Positions 60,395 through 64,000 of a DNA stretch of 64,000 nt are shown piece after piece. The notes under the pieces were generated by a model. That model did no database searches. It had not been told where the DNA came from and saw only the letters and a list, made by a program, of their open reading frames with translations. The first letter of the stretch is position 1. Each line of letters begins with the position of its first letter. Source of the DNA: Echinometra lucunter (Eukaryota > Echinodermata > Echinoidea > Camarodonta > Echinometridae); contig CM057155.1 in NCBI GenBank assembly GCA_029962745.1, positions 29,650,483 through 29,714,482 of the forward strand. Direction: 5' to 3'. The position numbers and the translations under genes were made by a program.

Positions 60395-61432
60395 CCTCTT
60401 GACCCCAGTGACCTATCCACTGACCTCTTCATTGACCTCTGACCTATTGTGATCTATACCAGCAGAGATGAGGACATCTGCATCATCAGTAGAGCATTTC
60501 AGATGAAGAAGAAAAAAAAACGTTATTCAACAGAAACACCAAGTTCAGTGCAGATACATTAACTGATATGTGGCTTGATATGAGATCTTGTCACAGAACA
60601 GAATGGTTGCTACACCAGTTAGAACTGGATCTAACCAGTTTTTACCAGTTCTCACTGGAATAGCATGGTATGAAAAGAGTAATATGAGATGCATGCATGA
60701 GAAGGAAGATTTCATTATTAAGAGAGTGTATTTATAGTAAAAGAACTAATGTGTGTTCACATTCGACTGAAACGTCCATTTCAGTGCATTTACTTGAAGA
60801 CCTGTTTCAGAAGTTAATCAGAACAGTGTTGCTTCACTTGTTGGAACTGGATCCAACCAGTTTTCACTGGTTCTCACTGGATATTCATAGTATGTTACAT
60901 GCATGTAGAATGCATACAAGTTTGAATTCTTCGCATTTGGTATATAATAAATGGTTATTTGCAGAATGTGTACTGAGTAAGTATGAAACCAAATCACGTG
61001 CTGAACAGTCATAATAACTCACATATTCATGCAGATTGAGATGTTTTGATACAAGTGAACAATTGTAACATTTCTCTGAAAATGCTGATTTAAACATGCT
61101 TATGTGAAATTGAGACTTGGTTTTCAGCAATGCAAGCACAATCATATCATTCCTCTAAATCTGATGAATCATGAAAATCGTGCAAAATATTGAAGAATGT
61201 ATTATATGCATGCTGTAGAAAAACTTTATATTTATTTTGTATGTTTATAGTATTTATGTTCTATACTTAAAACTGTTGGACAGTGTTAGTAGGAATGAAA
61301 CTGAAAAGGTAATATTATTGCATTAATTTTTATTTCTCTTATTCTGCCTTCTCAAATATAAACATTGATATGAAGAATGTGTGGTCATTGAGAAGCTCTT
61401 GCTGTTTATCATACAACTCACAGTATATATTA

Positions 61433-61748
61433 AAGCCATAGTGAACTGGCGCTTGTAATATAGATCTGAAATACATCATCAGAAATGATGTATTTACAAC
61501 AGCGCCACCTTGTGGCTACATTCAACCAGAGGCTATCTTAGAAACATTACGCCCTTCTCGGCTTCTAGTGAACTGCCTTTGTATGAATACATATAATTTT
61601 TTACAGATGTGTCTCAAAAATAAAGCTCACTTTGATCAAAATGGTGCATGCTGGGAGAAAAAAAACAGGACAGAATCAGTCGTTCAGGACTGAGATGGCG
61701 CCACTTCGAAATCTCATACAAGGGTGCCAGTTCACTCTGGTTTTAAAG
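61433..61748. mobile_element. Foldback element in the 3' UTR or flank
   Basis: TAAAGCCATAGTGAACTGGCGC is mirrored by GTGCCAGTTCACTCTGGTTTTAAAG. An inner AGCGCCACCTTG / GGCGCCACTTCG pair is also present. Confidence 0.75.
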
Positions 61749-62290
61749 GTTCTCATGAGAATTAAAAGAAACCAAAGTATGTGTTAAATATTATTTCTCC
61801 TCATTCATCCAAGCAAGTCTGTTTCAAAATCAATTCCAATTAATCTGCCCTGTGTTCTGTTTCAAGTTTCCAGTGGAAATTCATTTAGTAAATGAAATGT
61901 TTATAATATTGTACAGATATAGAATACGAATTAGTATGTTGAATGCCATGAAAACTAGACTATCAGCTGTATAATCCCATACCTGTTGAATAAGCTGAAG
62001 AAAAACTTTGATATATTGGTTAGAGGCAATCTTTGTAGAAATATAGTACACTCCTTAATTATGCATTTTAAGTGCACTTTTTGTGAAACTGTGCAGAAAT
62101 AGGGGATTATGCAAAGTGTTTTAAAGCAAGGGTTCAGGGCAAGGGAGAAACAAAAAATTACTGGAAAAAAGAGCTGAAACAAGGCTAACAGGCAATAGTA
62201 TAGAATGTACTTCTCCATGAATAGACATTATGATATCCAACGCACAGTTGATACAAAGGCTTAACATAGGGGTAAAAGACATTGCACAAT

Positions 62291-62502
62291 AGTGATTTCA
62301 AGTTCAGTGTTAGTGCTGGTGTTGGTGTTAGGAGCACAATTTAGATTGCTTTCCATAGCTCCAACGCTTAATCTGAGTTTACAAAAGTGGTCCAAAAAAC
62401 ATTATTGTTAGACCAGTTTTATTTTTAATTTGGAGCTGCGTTGATGTAGAAATCAGCCCAACACTAACACCAAGAGGTTAACACCAAACTTGAAATCACC
62501 CA
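62291..62502. mobile_element. Foldback element in the 3' UTR or flank
   Basis: GTGATTTCAAGTTCAGTGTTAGTGCTGG is mirrored by the AACACTAACACC and CCAAACTTGAAATCACC segments. Confidence 0.75.
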
Positions 62503-64000
62503 ATATTTTTTAAAGGATGTTTAGAGAAACAAAGAGCTTAGTACTTCTTCTCAAATGAAGGGAAAGTAAGCAGATATTGTTCTTTTACAGGGCTCAAGAG
62601 AAAGAGTTCTTGTGATCTTAATTCCTAATGTAGAACTACCGTTGAGCAAAGTTTTGAAAAGTGTGTGATCTTGTGAAGTATATTGTTTAGGGGCATGGAA
62701 CATAGAAATAGAGTGTCCTCTCTTGGAGGGATTTAGATTACCTTTGGTAATACATACAATACATACATACATGATACATATTGATATTCATATAGATCCA
62801 TTACATAATTACCATGGTCAAAGCACTGTACAATAATAAATGAAACAGAATAATTATTTCTATACAGAATGGAGCTGGAGTTGGTTTAACTCTTACGGTG
62901 CCAAGGGGTCTTGCTTGTTCCCAAATTCTACAAAATCATGAACAATGCTTGCTTTTCGTATGCCCTAAGTCTTCAACTGTAATTTCTATACAGATAAGTT
63001 GTACACAAATTTAGCTGTAGAAAATCTATTACCCTTTCAAAAGGTACCAAACATTTCCTTTGATTCAATATCTTGCGTGAAAATTATTTTGAAAAGAAAT
63101 GAGCTTCCCTCTTGACCTTTCCGTATTCATTTCTCATTCGCTTGCTATTGTTTTATGCTAAAATATGAATGGATTCTTTCCAAAATCTGCATTTTTCAAA
63201 AAAATATCCTATGGTAGCATATAGTGACTGATAGATATTTTAAATACTATATTTATTCTCTAAACTTTGACAGATTTTCATGACCATATCCATTTTTTTA
63301 AGTGGAGTAATGGTCAATTAAAAATGTAAAGTCTCTTAGGCACATATACGGGCCATCGGCACTGTAAGAGTTAAGATCGTTGGCATTGCGGTCATGTTCA
63401 GCTTCAGCCATGCAATACTGGTATGCTATACAATGTATAATATTGAATCAAAAAGACTTAATGTGTATATGACTTGGTTTGTTTGCATAGATAACAATGC
63501 ATGGTAATAGTAGATGATGAAATGAAGTCTATGAAAGATTTGTATTTATATATGATTGACCAATATGAAAATATTTTGTGTTACTGAATGCCATAGATCT
63601 TTATCAAGCTTTAAGCAAATTCCAGAATTATTTTTATAGGTATAGTTGCAGAAGAGGGTTATAGTGCAAATGGCTTGATTGCAAATGTTTGTTTATTCTT
63701 TACATTGATTTAATTTGTGTTTCTTTTATAATGTTTCTGTTTTGCCATGATCAGGGTGCAACTCTTTCAAATCAGCATTACAAATCTTCCTTCTATTCGA
63801 ACCGGTGTTGTCTATTGACGTGAAGCTTCTCTAGTGATTGTTCTCAGCATAGACATATAATAAATTTACGAGACAAAAAGCAGCAGGCACAGATATCATT
63901 ACGTGAATGGCATTAGGATCATTTGAAGGCCGACCTAAGCACCCGTTGTCGTTGCATTATTAATATCTGTTGTGCGTATCACTTTCATTGTGGCACTTTG

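Larger units (their letters stand above)
60395..63900 (+). other. KIF21 3' UTR and downstream DNA with several poly(A) signals
   Basis: No coding sequence was seen after the TGA. AATAAA hexamers are at 60946-60951, 61619-61624, 62835-62840 and 63859-63864, so the transcript end cannot be fixed from sequence. The region contains two related ~55 bp segments with AACTGGAT and CAGTT motifs (60601-60660 and 60828-60885) and two foldback elements (61433-61748, 62291-62502). The rest is AT-rich and unremarkable. Confidence 0.5.

Noticed and set aside
1..64000. CRISPR array, bacterial operons, riboswitches
   Set aside because: Spliced exons, eukaryotic SINEs and DIRS elements show this is animal nuclear DNA. 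The regular repeat at 51511-52717 has no spacers; it is a splice-acceptor array.

Overview
This is animal nuclear DNA. Small exons with GT/AG borders sit in long introns packed with repeats. Spliced together, 23 exons on the + strand encode the C-terminal two thirds (about 1,146 residues) of one protein, a kinesin-4 family KIF21 (KIF21A/KIF21B-like). The motor domain and first coiled coil lie upstream of the window. The tRNA-derived SINEs, the DIRS retroelements and the general repeat style suggest a marine deuterostome, most likely an echinoderm such as a sea urchin. That assignment is inference and no database was searched.

Layout. 1-3220 is intron made of TIR elements, partly nested. 3221-6013 holds three exons linking the stalk to the acidic linker. 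6014-18611 is a 12.6 kb intron carrying a giant hairpin, a G-rich minisatellite and two degenerate DIRS-type tyrosine-recombinase retrotransposons with inverted terminal repeats (7988-12197 and about 13286-17098). 18612-31624 holds eight exons: a Glu/Asp/Ser-rich acidic linker, then the long coiled-coil region, which includes the segment equivalent to the human KIF21A autoinhibitory hot spot. 33221-47410 holds five short exons of low-complexity linker. 48870-60394 holds seven exons of a C-terminal seven-bladed WD40 propeller, ending at a TGA at 60392-60394. 60395-64000 is 3' UTR and downstream DNA.

All 23 exons join with matching phases. The protein follows the KIF21 family order of coiled coil, acidic stretch, regulatory coiled coil, basic linker and WD40. 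KIF21 kinesins are plus-end motors that restrain microtubule growth. No second host gene was found on either strand.

The most unusual feature is exon-edge tandem duplication. Eleven of the 23 exons have extra copies of one of their own ends, with the splice site, in the neighbouring intron. The extremes are about 21 extra 3' splice acceptors in front of the exon at 52718, and five extra 3' ends with donors after the exon at 21125. A second candidate terminal exon (58716-58770) would give an alternative end to the last WD40 blade. The introns also hold at least nine copies of one TTAA-flanked MITE family and many other foldback elements.
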